Positions 25,732-34,180 of a stretch of 64,000 bases of DNA are shown here, one piece after another. Each line of letters starts with the position of its first letter. Position 1 is the stretch's first letter. Both the position numbers and the translations under genes were made by a program. The DNA lies in the NCBI RefSeq assembly GCF_007474545.1, contig NZ_VKOG01000003.1, forward strand, positions 1-64,000, written 5' to 3'. The DNA comes from Chryseobacterium binzhouense (GTDB lineage: Bacteria > Bacteroidota > Bacteroidia > Flavobacteriales > Weeksellaceae). A model generated the notes under the pieces. The model worked only from the letters and a program-made list of their open reading frames with translations. It made no database searches and had not been told where the DNA came from.

Positions 25732-25886
25732 ACATAAAATGTTTTAATTCAAAATTTGTTTTCTCTAACATATTGAAGTACAAAATTATTCCATTGAAAA
25801 GTCTCAGGTAATGCCGATCATTATGTATATTTAATACCTAAAATTAGGTATATCAAGAATTACTAATAATGATTAATTTTACACTT

Positions 25887-26495
25887 ATGAATGCAGTATT
25901 GCTTGATGACCACAAACTTTTTTCTATTTCTGTAAAAATGCTATTAGAAGAAGAGCATATTTTTGATAAAATCGAATGTTTTGATGTGGTTGACGATTTT
26001 GAAAAGCATCTGTCTAAGGAAAAGACAGGTATCCTTTTTGCAGATTATTCCATACCGGAAGTGGATATGACCCAAAAAATCGCAAGATGGAGCCAGCAAT
26101 ATCCTTCTTTAAAAATCATTATTCTAAGTGGAATTATAGATGCATCTGCTATTTCTGAACTCATCAGTAAGGGAGCAAAAGCATTTTTATCAAAGTCAGC
26201 AAGCATAAAAGAGATAAAAGATGCCGTAAAATGGGTAATGAATAACCGTGTTTATATCTCTAATGATATGAAAGACGCAGTACTGAATGCAACTTTTACA
26301 GACCATCAAAGGCATTTCACCCCTCGAGAAAATGAAATTATTTATTGGATAAAAAAAGGAAAGTCTATTAAAGAAAAATCTGCTATTCTCAATCTGAGCG
26401 AGCATACCATTATCGTCCACCGAAGAAATATTATGAGAAAAGCCAATGTAAAATCTATAAATGAACTCATCATAAAACTTAATAACACGCCATGA
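25887..26495 (+). CDS. LuxR-family response regulator
   Basis: A two-domain regulator of about 202 residues. The receiver domain starts at once (MNAVLLDDHKLFSISVK), with the phospho-acceptor Asp in FADYSIP and the conserved Lys in AFLSKSAS. The C-terminal HTH_LuxR begins near residue 135 (FTPRENEIIYWIKKGKSIKE, LNLSEHTIIVHRRN). An in-frame ATG at 25869 would add six residues; 25887 gives the standard receiver start. It is divergent from the adhesin genes and overlaps the kinase gene by ATGA, so it probably controls the adhesin cluster in answer to that kinase. Confidence 0.9.
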   Translation: MNAVLLDDHKLFSISVKMLLEEEHIFDKIECFDVVDDFEKHLSKEKTGILFADYSIPEVDMTQKIARWSQQYPSLKIIILSGIIDASAISELISKGAKAFLSKSASIKEIKDAVKWVMNNRVYISNDMKDAVLNATFTDHQRHFTPRENEIIYWIKKGKSIKEKSAILNLSEHTIIVHRRNIMRKANVKSINELIIKLNNTP

Positions 26496-28453
26496 AAAAA
26501 TTTTTCCTATTTTTTTTCATTTTTACACAGCTATTTTCTATTTTGGCAAACGAGCCTCAACAAAAACCGAGAGATTATCAAAAAAAACTCAACTTACAAG
26601 AGGCCGAAAACATCATCAAAACGATGAGCTATGACCAAAATAGCGAGAAAGATTTTCTATTTCTTAAAAATAATTTTACCAGACTTCTCCAAGAAAATAA
26701 ATCCAGAGAACAAACCATAAAATCGCTTTCTGCTCTATCTCTTATTTACATCAACTTTCCTCAATTCTCTTCCCAGAAAGAAAAAACAGAAATCACAGAC
26801 CAATTGATAAAGGTGTTGAGAAAAGACAACAAGGGTTTTGAGAAATTTTTCCCATTGGCTCTGCTATCAAAAGGTTTACTCTTGCAACAAGAAAAAAAAT
26901 ACAATTTAGCAGACTTGTATTACGACGAAGGAATTGCTTTTTCTCAAAAGAATAAAATTTACAACTTTATTACCGATCTGTATAATATAAAAGGAAATAT
27001 GTACGAAGAAAAATTGCAGTATTACGAAAAAGCAATTTCCTACTACGATTCTGCGATGGTAAACATCAAAAAAAACATAAAAGAACCCAAATATCTAAAC
27101 GCCTACTACTCTCAAAACATTTTTAAAGCCCAAGCCAATATTAAAATCTATTTGGACACCAAAAACCCAACCAATCTTACGGAAGCAGAAAAATTACTAA
27201 ACATTATTTTTCAAAACAAAATTATACGCAATTATACCTCGGCTTACAGTTTACTATCTCTGATTTATTACCTGAAAAACGATTACAAAAAATCACAATA
27301 TTACATTAACCTCGCTACAAAAAAGGAATATTACGAGGTAAAAGACACCCTCTACAACGACAATCTCATCAACGGTATAAAAGCCCTAAATCTTATTCGA
27401 TTAGGAGATGAAGAAAACGCTCTGAAATTAGTGAAATCCATAGAAGTTAACAACATCAATCATATTCTTAAATTACTGTTGTTTAGCGAATTGTACACGA
27501 TTGAAAAAAACAGAGGAAATTACGAAAAGGCGCTTCTCTATCAAGAAGAAATGACGAAAATAAATGAAAACAACAATTTCTTGAACTACCGACTGAAAGT
27601 ACGAGAATTGGAGCAAAAAAACAAAGAATCTAAAAGGGAAGTAGAAATCAATAAACTAAAAATCACTAAAAGAAACCTCATTATTTTCATTATCATTATT
27701 GCCAATATTGTCTTTATCATCCTAGCGTACTATTACTACCAAAACAGAAAGAAAAAGAAGAAGCTAGAAATGTTGCAAAACGAAATTAGAAATATCACCA
27801 ATTATGAAAAACAAAAAATAGAAATCGAAAAAGAATTTGCGGTACAAGAAATTCAAAAAAAGATCTCGACCCAATTACATAATGACATTGGAGCAACATT
27901 AGTTACAACAATCAATTTCTTTAAAGTAAAAAGAAAAATTGAAAATAAAGAATCTGACTTGGCTTTTTGGGATGCGCTTATCGAAGATTTGCAAAAAATA
28001 TATGCCAATGTGCGTACAAAAAGTCACGAATTACATACCCCTGTTACACAAAATAAGATCAATGATTTTCTACAAAATCTAGAAAAAAATATCAATCTTG
28101 TTTTCAAAACCCAAGATAATATTAACCTTTCAACAGCATTTAAAATCGCTCCCGAAACCGAACTGAGCTATGCCCAAAAACTGATTATACTTTCTACCCT
28201 GAAAGAAGGTTGCAGTAATATTGTAAAGCACTCGAATGCTAAAAATGTGGATATAAAATTAACCGAAAACCAAGAAGAAATTATCCTTGAAATAGAAAAT
28301 GACGATAAGAAAAAACGTATAAAAACTCCCACGAAATCATATCAAAGTGGAATGGGATTACAGATGCTGAAAAACGAAATAGAAAGTAATAATGGAACTC
28401 TAATAACAAAGAATAATTCTGGATTTTTATTAAAAGTGGTGTTGAAAAAATGA
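26492..28453 (+). CDS. TPR-containing sensor histidine kinase
   Basis: A 653-residue membrane sensor kinase. A signal peptide (1-20) leads to an extracytoplasmic helical region with TPR-like repeats (about 100-370), one membrane segment (about 391-415, LIIFIIIIANIVFIILAYYYY), a coiled linker, a HisKA_3-type dimerisation helix with the phospho-acceptor His in STQLHNDIGATL (about 463-475), and a HATPase domain with EGCSNIVKHSNA (N box) and GMGLQML (G box). This TPR-TM-kinase design is common in Bacteroidota, paired with LuxR-type regulators as here. It overlaps the regulator gene by 4 bp. Its last 110 bp overlap a convergent ORF. Confidence 0.92.
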   Translation: MKKFFLFFFIFTQLFSILANEPQQKPRDYQKKLNLQEAENIIKTMSYDQNSEKDFLFLKNNFTRLLQENKSREQTIKSLSALSLIYINFPQFSSQKEKTEITDQLIKVLRKDNKGFEKFFPLALLSKGLLLQQEKKYNLADLYYDEGIAFSQKNKIYNFITDLYNIKGNMYEEKLQYYEKAISYYDSAMVNIKKNIKEPKYLNAYYSQNIFKAQANIKIYLDTKNPTNLTEAEKLLNIIFQNKIIRNYTSAYSLLSLIYYLKNDYKKSQYYINLATKKEYYEVKDTLYNDNLINGIKALNLIRLGDEENALKLVKSIEVNNINHILKLLLFSELYTIEKNRGNYEKALLYQEEMTKINENNNFLNYRLKVRELEQKNKESKREVEINKLKITKRNLIIFIIIIANIVFIILAYYYYQNRKKKKKLEMLQNEIRNITNYEKQKIEIEKEFAVQEIQKKISTQLHNDIGATLVTTINFFKVKRKIENKESDLAFWDALIEDLQKIYANVRTKSHELHTPVTQNKINDFLQNLEKNINLVFKTQDNINLSTAFKIAPETELSYAQKLIILSTLKEGCSNIVKHSNAKNVDIKLTENQEEIILEIENDDKKKRIKTPTKSYQSGMGLQMLKNEIESNNGTLITKNNSGFLLKVVLKK

Positions 28454-28746
28454 TATTCTATTATAGTACAATGAGCGTTGATTAAAACAATGGTAAACCT
28501 CAAAAAATCAATTATTTCTTTAAAATGGTAACTAAAGAAATTATCCAGTTTTTCATATTCGATTAGAAATTCGTTCTTTGTTTTTTCTGTTAATACTTCC
28601 TGTTCAGCTCTATATTTTGCTTTTCTAATTCTTTCGGAAAGTAATTTTTTAATTTTATCTCCTTTAATCCAATAATAAAGCATCATTGGGTAGCCCACAA
28701 GCTCCTCCCAAATATACCAACGTCCGTATAATTTCTTTTCATTCAT
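28342..28746 (-). CDS. Hypothetical protein next to the broken integrase
   Basis: A frame of 134 residues from ATG 28746 (MNEKKLYGRWYIWEELVGYP), which begins 14 bp after the integrase remnant stops. It has no recognised domain; residues 1-95 are charged and helical (LLSERIRKAKYRAEQEVLT). The last 37 codons lie antisense to the histidine kinase gene, so the natural C-terminus may have been lost and replaced by read-through. A real but truncated element gene and a chance frame are both possible. Confidence 0.35.
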   Translation of the reverse strand: MNEKKLYGRWYIWEELVGYPMMLYYWIKGDKIKKLLSERIRKAKYRAEQEVLTEKTKNEFLIEYEKLDNFFSYHFKEIIDFLRFTIVLINAHCTIIEYHFFNTTFNKNPELFFVIRVPLLLSISFFSICNPIPL

Positions 28747-28759
28747 TCTTAAAACAGTG

Positions 28760-29999
28760 TTATTTAAAAACCTCATTCATGTAATTAACTTTATCTTCTT
28801 CGCTTGGTCTGTAATAAGCGTTGAAAACCTCTAAACTCGTGTGTCCTGTATAACTCATAATCACTTTATCTGGAACTCTTTTGTTTTTCATTATCGTGAT
28901 AAAACTTCTTCGCGCGGTATGGGAAGAAATTCTTTCCCAAAATTCAGACTTCATTTCCACTAATTCATCACCGTATTTCATTGTTTTTTTAATTTCATCT
29001 GTAAACTCCAATTCTTGAAATACTTCTTTAATGTACTCATTCATTTTCTGGTTCGTAATATTGGGCAAATTGTAATCGTACTTTTCAAGAATAGATTTAG
29101 AGACGCTGTTTAAAGGAATTGCTAAGTTTTTGGATTTACTTTTCAAATCAATCACTCGGATAAAATTGCCATCAATATCACTTCTGGAAATTTTACTGTA
29201 ATTACCATATCTCATTCCCGTGGTACAACCAGAAACGAATAAATCACGAACTCTTTCCAATCTTTTGTTTTTTGTAAAATCGTGATTGTAAATTATCTCA
29301 ACCTGTTCGTAATTCAAGGCAATTTCATCAGTCCTGAATTTAGGCGGTTTCTTAAAACTAATAAAATCATTATTGTAGCTATATTTTTTGTTTAATGCCC
29401 AAAGTAAAAAAGTTTTCAATAATCCTACATTTCTATGAACGGTATTTGCTGAATGTTTTCTATCTTCAATACAAAATTTTAAAAATTTATTAAATGTTTT
29501 ACCATTGAATTTCCCTAACGATAACTTGTGATTTGCTTTATTTTCGAAATCTTCCAATAAAGTCTTATTACACTTGTAGCGTTTAAGCGTTGAATTGGAT
29601 ATTGAATTTCCAGAATAATCATTTTCTTTTTCCTCAATAAATTCCTCATAAATTCTAAAAAAATCATTTTTCGATTTTGTTTTTTTAAATTCTTCATCGA
29701 ATCTTTGTCGTAAAAGATTTAAAGTCAGTTCTTCATTAATTCTTATAACGATTAACTATTTCAGTGAAAAAACCACTATATCTGTCTAATTGCTTTTTAA
29801 TGCTTCTATGATTTTCAGCTCTTCGGGTTCTTCCATTCAAATCATTTGGCTGTCTATTTTCAAAATCCCATTCAGCAGGTGTAATTTTTTCTCCAGTAGA
29901 ATAGATGAAATTTTTGTTTTCATTCCCAAAATAAGAACGGAAATAAATAAGTGTTTCCTTCTCGGAGTTAGGTTCTTTAAGTTTAAAAGTCGAATTCAT
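28760..29999 (-). pseudogene. Frameshifted tyrosine integrase of element 2
   Basis: The 1240-bp stretch encodes a 410-residue integrase in two frames. Residues 1-87 (MNSTFKLKEPNSEKETLIYF, arm-binding domain) end at a stop near 29736. The continuation, NEELTLNLLRQRFDEEF, resumes in another frame within a few bases, and the rest is intact to 28760, with TGMRYGNYSK (Arg I), HTARRSF (His/Arg II), YTGHTS and the nucleophile in FNAYYRPS. One single-base change near 29735-29745 explains it. Unless this is a sequencing error, the protein is not made whole and element 2 cannot move alone. The gene starts 3 bp from the 19-bp arm-site repeat. Confidence 0.85.
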
Positions 30000-30001
30000 T
30001 A

Positions 30002-30020
30002 GGTGCTAATTTAGGTGCTA
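30002..30020 (+). repeat. Presumed integrase arm site, right end of element 2
   Basis: GGTGCTAATTTAGGTGCTA, identical to 18137-18155, lies directly upstream of the broken integrase's ATG, 110 bp inside the right attachment site. The place suggests both arm binding and self-repression. Confidence 0.7.
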
Positions 30021-30129
30021 GTACTTCTATATTTAGATATAAAAAACACCTATATTCATTTATGCAAATACAGGTATAATAATGATTAATAGAGTGTTTA
30101 TATATTAAGAAATATAATAGGTTCATTTT

Positions 30130-30142
30130 CCTCCAACTCCAC
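30130..30142 (+). other. Right attachment site of element 2 (displaced ssrA end)
   Basis: CCTCCAACTCCAC matches the last bases of ssrA, in the same orientation as the copies at 2589 and 18076, but identity breaks one base upstream. It is probably the original chromosomal ssrA 3' fragment, pushed 27.5 kb away. Confidence 0.8.
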
Positions 30143-30149
30143 AATGTAC

Positions 30150-30176
30150 AAACCATCCGATCAGGATGGTTTTGTT
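30150..30176 (+). terminator. Terminator after the displaced ssrA end
   Basis: AAACCATCC-GATCA-GGATGGTTT is a 9-bp stem followed by a T-rich tail, 8 bp beyond the third attachment copy. It is probably the ancestral ssrA terminator. Confidence 0.7.
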
Positions 30177-30207
30177 TATTTAAAACCATTCTTAACGAAA
30201 CATTTTA

Positions 30208-30215
30208 TAATTTTG
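30208..30215 (+). promoter_or_regulatory. -7 box, upstream small protein of the efflux region
   Basis: TAATTTTG fits TAnnTTTG and ends only 5 bases before the GTG at 30221. The surrounding 40 bp, including CATTCTTAACG, are conserved before the paralogue at 36752. Confidence 0.55.
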
Positions 30216-30220
30216 CAGAA

Positions 30221-30604
30221 GTGAAAAAACTGATCTCAATACTATTGCTTAGTTTATACTTGGTTTCTACAACCGAGCTGTATCAGTTTTTGAAAGTTCC
30301 GGTGCTTATTGAGCATTATATGGAACACAAAGAGCAGAATCCTAAACTTACAATCGGTTCATTTTTCAAAATCCATTATGATAATCCGGTAAAAGATTCA
30401 GATTACACCAAAGACCAGCAGCTTCCTTTCGTCTCGCACGAGGCACATCTCGTAGTTGTTTTCACTCCCGTAACTCCGCTTACACTCTTTTTTTCTGAAA
30501 AAGAAAACAACCAGATTATTAAATCTAATCCAACTTTTTATAAAAGCATCTTTTACAATAAAGATATTCTCAATTCCATCTGGCAGCCGCCGAAATCTTG
30601 TTGA
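30221..30604 (+). CDS. Small exported protein, first paralogue flanking the efflux genes
   Basis: A 127-residue protein with a signal peptide (MKKLISILLLSLYLVSTTEL) and the conserved segments LIEHYMEHKEQNP, FFKIHYDNPVKDSDY and KDQQLPFVSHE. It ends WQPPKSC, as its paralogue at 36752 ends WEPPKSIT. The family has several His, Asp and Glu residues that could bind metal, which fits its place before the CzcA operon, but this is inference. It starts at GTG; no in-frame ATG lies near. The -7 box lies so close that the message may be leaderless. Confidence 0.78.
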   Translation: MKKLISILLLSLYLVSTTELYQFLKVPVLIEHYMEHKEQNPKLTIGSFFKIHYDNPVKDSDYTKDQQLPFVSHEAHLVVVFTPVTPLTLFFSEKENNQIIKSNPTFYKSIFYNKDILNSIWQPPKSC

Positions 30605-30676
30605 TTTTTTTCTGAATTCCTCTCAAATATCACTTTGGGAGATTGCTGATACTTATTGGTCAATTTTATACAGTTT

Positions 30677-30824
30677 TTTATTTGGGCAGCTAATCCGTCC
30701 GAAGTTTATCTTGAGCTTGAAGGATTCCCGCTTTTTTGTTCCAACGAAGAGCTCCACTCAAATCGAGGAACGAGATTCGCCGATTCAAAAATTGAAGGTA
30801 AAAGAATGAGGCACTTCGGGCTGC
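30677..30824. repeat. Degenerate palindromic repeat, copy 1
   Basis: TTTATTTGGGCAGCT opens the repeat, CCCGCTTTTTTG and AAGAGCTCC lie in the middle and CGGGCTGC ends it. The same blocks in the same order occur at 38721-38803. The arms GGCAGC and GCTGC are inverted, and GCTTTTTTG faces AAGAGC, as in REP-type fold-back repeats. A 64-codon frame across it (30656-30850) is not considered a gene. Confidence 0.6.
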
Positions 30825-30979
30825 AAACCAGTATAAATTCCAGCGATTAAAATAGGCATTAATTGGTATCAGACCATTATTATTTATTCATAAGCATTTG
30901 CTAGAATCGTAATTCAAATAGAGATACTTATCTGTAAAACTATTTATCTATTATCTGCTAATAAACTCAACAAATCATT

Positions 30980-33900
30980 ATGCTTACAAAAATCATTGAG
31001 TTTTCTGTAAAGAACAAACTCATCATTGCGCTGTTGATTTTGGGATTGATAGGCGTGGGTTCCTATCAGGTTACCAAACTTCCGATAGATGCAGTTCCCG
31101 ACATTACCAACAATCAGGTGCAGGTCATTACCATTGCTCCTTCATTTGGAGCAACAGACATCGAAAGATTAGTGACATTTCCCATAGAACAGGCGAACAA
31201 TAATATTTCAGGATTAAAAGAAATCCGCAGTTTTTCTCGGTTCGGTTTATCGCTCGTTACCATCGTTTTCGAGGATGATGTAGATATTTACTGGGCTAGA
31301 CAGCAGGTGGCAGAAAGACTGCAGCAGGTTCAGACCCAGATTCCGCAGGGAATCGGAACTCCCGAATTAGGTCCTATTTCCACAGGTTTAGGCGAAATTT
31401 TCCAGTACGTGATCCGTCCCGAAAAAGGCTACGAGAAAAAATACGATATTACAGAACTCCGCACCATTCAGGACTGGATTGTCAGAAGACAGCTTCTCGG
31501 TGTAAAAGGCGTTGCCGAAGTCAGCAGTTTCGGAGGAAAACTGAAACAGTACGAAATTGCCGTCAATCCCGACAGGTTAAACGCTTACGGAATCACCATC
31601 AACAATGTTTTCGATGCTTTAAACACCAATAACCAGAACACAGGAGGAGCTTATATCGAAAAAGGACCGACCGTTTTATACATCCGGAGCGAAGGGTTGA
31701 TTGGCAATATCGAAGACATCAAAAATATTGCAATTGCTTCCAAAACCAATGAAATTCCATTATTTATAAGAGATGTTGCAGAAGTGAAAACCAGCTTTGC
31801 CACAAGATACGGTGCAATGACATTCAACGATCAGGGAGAAGTTTCCGGAGCAGTGGTGATGATGCTGAAAGGCGAAAACAGCAATCAGGTTATTAAAAAT
31901 GTAAAAGAAAAAATTGCACAGATTCAGAAAACCCTTCCGAAAGGAGTCGTAATAGAACCGTTCCTTGATCGTACCAAAATGGTAAACAATGCCATCGGAA
32001 CCGTTGAGAAAAACCTTACAGAAGGTGCATTAATTGTTGTATTTGTACTGGTTTTGTTCCTCGGAAATGTACGCGCCGGATTGCTCGTGGCTTCCGTAAT
32101 TCCGCTCGCAATGCTTTTTGCCATCTGTATGATGAATCTTTTCGGAGTCAGCGGAAACCTGATGAGTCTCGGTGCACTGGATTTTGGTTTGATTATCGAC
32201 GGTGCGGTGATTATTGTAGAATCCGTTCTGCATCAGTTCAGCCATAATTCAAAATTCAAAAAAATATTCTCCGTTGTAAAAGAAGAAATGGATACTATTG
32301 TTACCGATTCTGCCGGAAAAATGATGAACAGTGCCGTATTTGGACAGATCATCATCCTGATTGTTTATCTTCCGATTCTTACCTTACAGGGAATTGAGGG
32401 GAAAATGTTCAAACCGATGGCACAAACTGTCGCTTTCGCTTTATTAGGCGCATTTTTATTGTCGTTAACCTACATTCCGATGATGAGCTCTTTACTCTTA
32501 AGAAAAAGAAGTTCAAAACCAACCTTATCAGACCGGATGATGAAAAAAGTAGAGAAACTCTATCTTAAAACACTGCTTAAAATTTTAAGAGTTCCGAAAA
32601 TGGTATTTTCCATCGTGGCGGTACTTTTTGTCTTGGCAATTTTCATTCTCAGCAGAATGGGAGGAGAATTTATTCCTTCCCTTGAAGAAGGAGATTTTGC
32701 TGTTGAAACCAGAGTTTTGCCAGGAAGCAATCTCAATACAACCATTGAAAGTACCCAAAAAGCTGCTCATATCCTGAAATCAAGATTTCCTGAAGTACAA
32801 AAAGTCGTGACAAAAATCGGGAGCGGGGAAGTTCCTACAGATCCGATGCCGATGGATGCTGCCGATTTGATGGTGATCCTGAAAGACAAAAAAGAATGGA
32901 CTTCCGCATCTACATTTCCGGAACTGGCAGAAAAAATGACCAAAGAGCTGCAGGATGTTCCTGGTGTAACGGTAAGTTTCCAGTTTCCGGTGCAGATGCG
33001 TTTCAATGAACTGATGACGGGAGCAAGACAGGATGTCGTGGTTAAAATTTTCGGAGATGATCTTGACGTTCTTTCCCAAAATGCCCAGAAACTTGGTAAA
33101 ATTATTGAAACTGTGGACGGAGCCCAAAATCTTTACATCGAACCGATTGCCGGAATGCCGCAGGTAACCATAGAATACAACCGTCCTGTTATTGCACAAT
33201 ATCATTTATCCATTTCCGACATCAACCGGATTGTGAATGCCGCATTCGCAGGTCAGAGTACAGGTCTCGTTTTCGAAGGCGAAAAACGTTTCGATATGGT
33301 CGTTCGTCTTGATTCCAAAGTCCGTAAAAATGTGGATGATATTAAAAACCTGTTGGTTCCGACCCCTTTCGGAAACCAGATTCCGCTTTCTCAGCTTGCA
33401 AAAGTTGAAGTGAAAAACGGACCAAACCAGATTCAGAGAGAAAATGCACAGCGCAGAATTGTCGTTGGATTCAACATCAAAGGAAGAGATGTTCAGAGCA
33501 TCGTGGAAGAACTTCAGACTAAAGTAAACAAAGAGATCAAACTTCCGACAGGTTATTATATGACTTACGGAGGTTCTTTTGAAAACCTAAACAATGCAAA
33601 ACAGCGTCTGATGATTGCCGTTCCGGTTGCTTTGGCGCTTATTTTTGTAATGTTGTTTTTAGCATTCGGCTCAGTAAAAGAAAGTCTGCTGATTTACACC
33701 GCAATTCCACTTTCAATTATTGGCGGCGTATTTCTTCTGGCTTTGAGAGGAATGCCTTTCAGCATCAGTGCAGGTGTTGGATTCATTGCCCTTTTCGGAG
33801 TGGCGGTTCTCAACGGAATCGTTCTCATCTCAGAATTCAACAGATTATACAAAAGCGGAATCCGGAATATTGTAAGAATCGTAATTGATGGCGGAGAATC

Positions 33901-34132
33901 CAGACTTCGTCCGGTTCTGATGACGGCTTTCGTAGCATCTTTAGGATTTATTCCTATGGCGCTCAGCAACGGAGCAGGAGCGGAAGTTCAGCGTCCGTTG
34001 GCAACCGTGGTGATCGGAGGTCTGCTCGTTGCAACCTTCCTTACCCTTTTTGTACTGCCGCTTCTTTATGTAACCATTGAAAAAGGATTTAAAATGAAAT
34101 CGCCATCATTTGGAAAACGCAAACGCCTATAA
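30980..34132 (+). CDS. czcA: Heavy-metal efflux RND pump CzcA
   Basis: A 1050-residue inner-membrane proton/metal antiporter of the HME-RND family, exporting Zn, Co, Cd or similar ions through a tripartite complex. The first membrane segment starts at residue 13; TM4 carries the CzcA signature DFGLIIDGAVIIVES with Asp401, Asp407 and Glu414, matching the proton-relay residues of CzcA rather than the CusA pattern. Two large periplasmic loops and the C-terminal six-helix block are complete. The outer-membrane and adaptor genes follow 48 bp and 4 bp apart. A region of about 130 bp upstream shows no regulator gene; control is not evident. Confidence 0.95.
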   Translation: MLTKIIEFSVKNKLIIALLILGLIGVGSYQVTKLPIDAVPDITNNQVQVITIAPSFGATDIERLVTFPIEQANNNISGLKEIRSFSRFGLSLVTIVFEDDVDIYWARQQVAERLQQVQTQIPQGIGTPELGPISTGLGEIFQYVIRPEKGYEKKYDITELRTIQDWIVRRQLLGVKGVAEVSSFGGKLKQYEIAVNPDRLNAYGITINNVFDALNTNNQNTGGAYIEKGPTVLYIRSEGLIGNIEDIKNIAIASKTNEIPLFIRDVAEVKTSFATRYGAMTFNDQGEVSGAVVMMLKGENSNQVIKNVKEKIAQIQKTLPKGVVIEPFLDRTKMVNNAIGTVEKNLTEGALIVVFVLVLFLGNVRAGLLVASVIPLAMLFAICMMNLFGVSGNLMSLGALDFGLIIDGAVIIVESVLHQFSHNSKFKKIFSVVKEEMDTIVTDSAGKMMNSAVFGQIIILIVYLPILTLQGIEGKMFKPMAQTVAFALLGAFLLSLTYIPMMSSLLLRKRSSKPTLSDRMMKKVEKLYLKTLLKILRVPKMVFSIVAVLFVLAIFILSRMGGEFIPSLEEGDFAVETRVLPGSNLNTTIESTQKAAHILKSRFPEVQKVVTKIGSGEVPTDPMPMDAADLMVILKDKKEWTSASTFPELAEKMTKELQDVPGVTVSFQFPVQMRFNELMTGARQDVVVKIFGDDLDVLSQNAQKLGKIIETVDGAQNLYIEPIAGMPQVTIEYNRPVIAQYHLSISDINRIVNAAFAGQSTGLVFEGEKRFDMVVRLDSKVRKNVDDIKNLLVPTPFGNQIPLSQLAKVEVKNGPNQIQRENAQRRIVVGFNIKGRDVQSIVEELQTKVNKEIKLPTGYYMTYGGSFENLNNAKQRLMIAVPVALALIFVMLFLAFGSVKESLLIYTAIPLSIIGGVFLLALRGMPFSISAGVGFIALFGVAVLNGIVLISEFNRLYKSGIRNIVRIVIDGGESRLRPVLMTAFVASLGFIPMALSNGAGAEVQRPLATVVIGGLLVATFLTLFVLPLLYVTIEKGFKMKSPSFGKRKRL

Positions 34133-34180
34133 AGAAAACGCGATTACATATGACCTTTAAAAAACAATAAATATCTACAT

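Noticed and set aside
30656-30850. 64-codon ORF
   Set aside because: It reads across the degenerate palindromic repeat, has no family likeness and the repeat's second copy is read in another way.
32030-33969. Several antisense ORFs within czcA
   Set aside because: No family likeness; they mirror codon bias of a well-supported gene.
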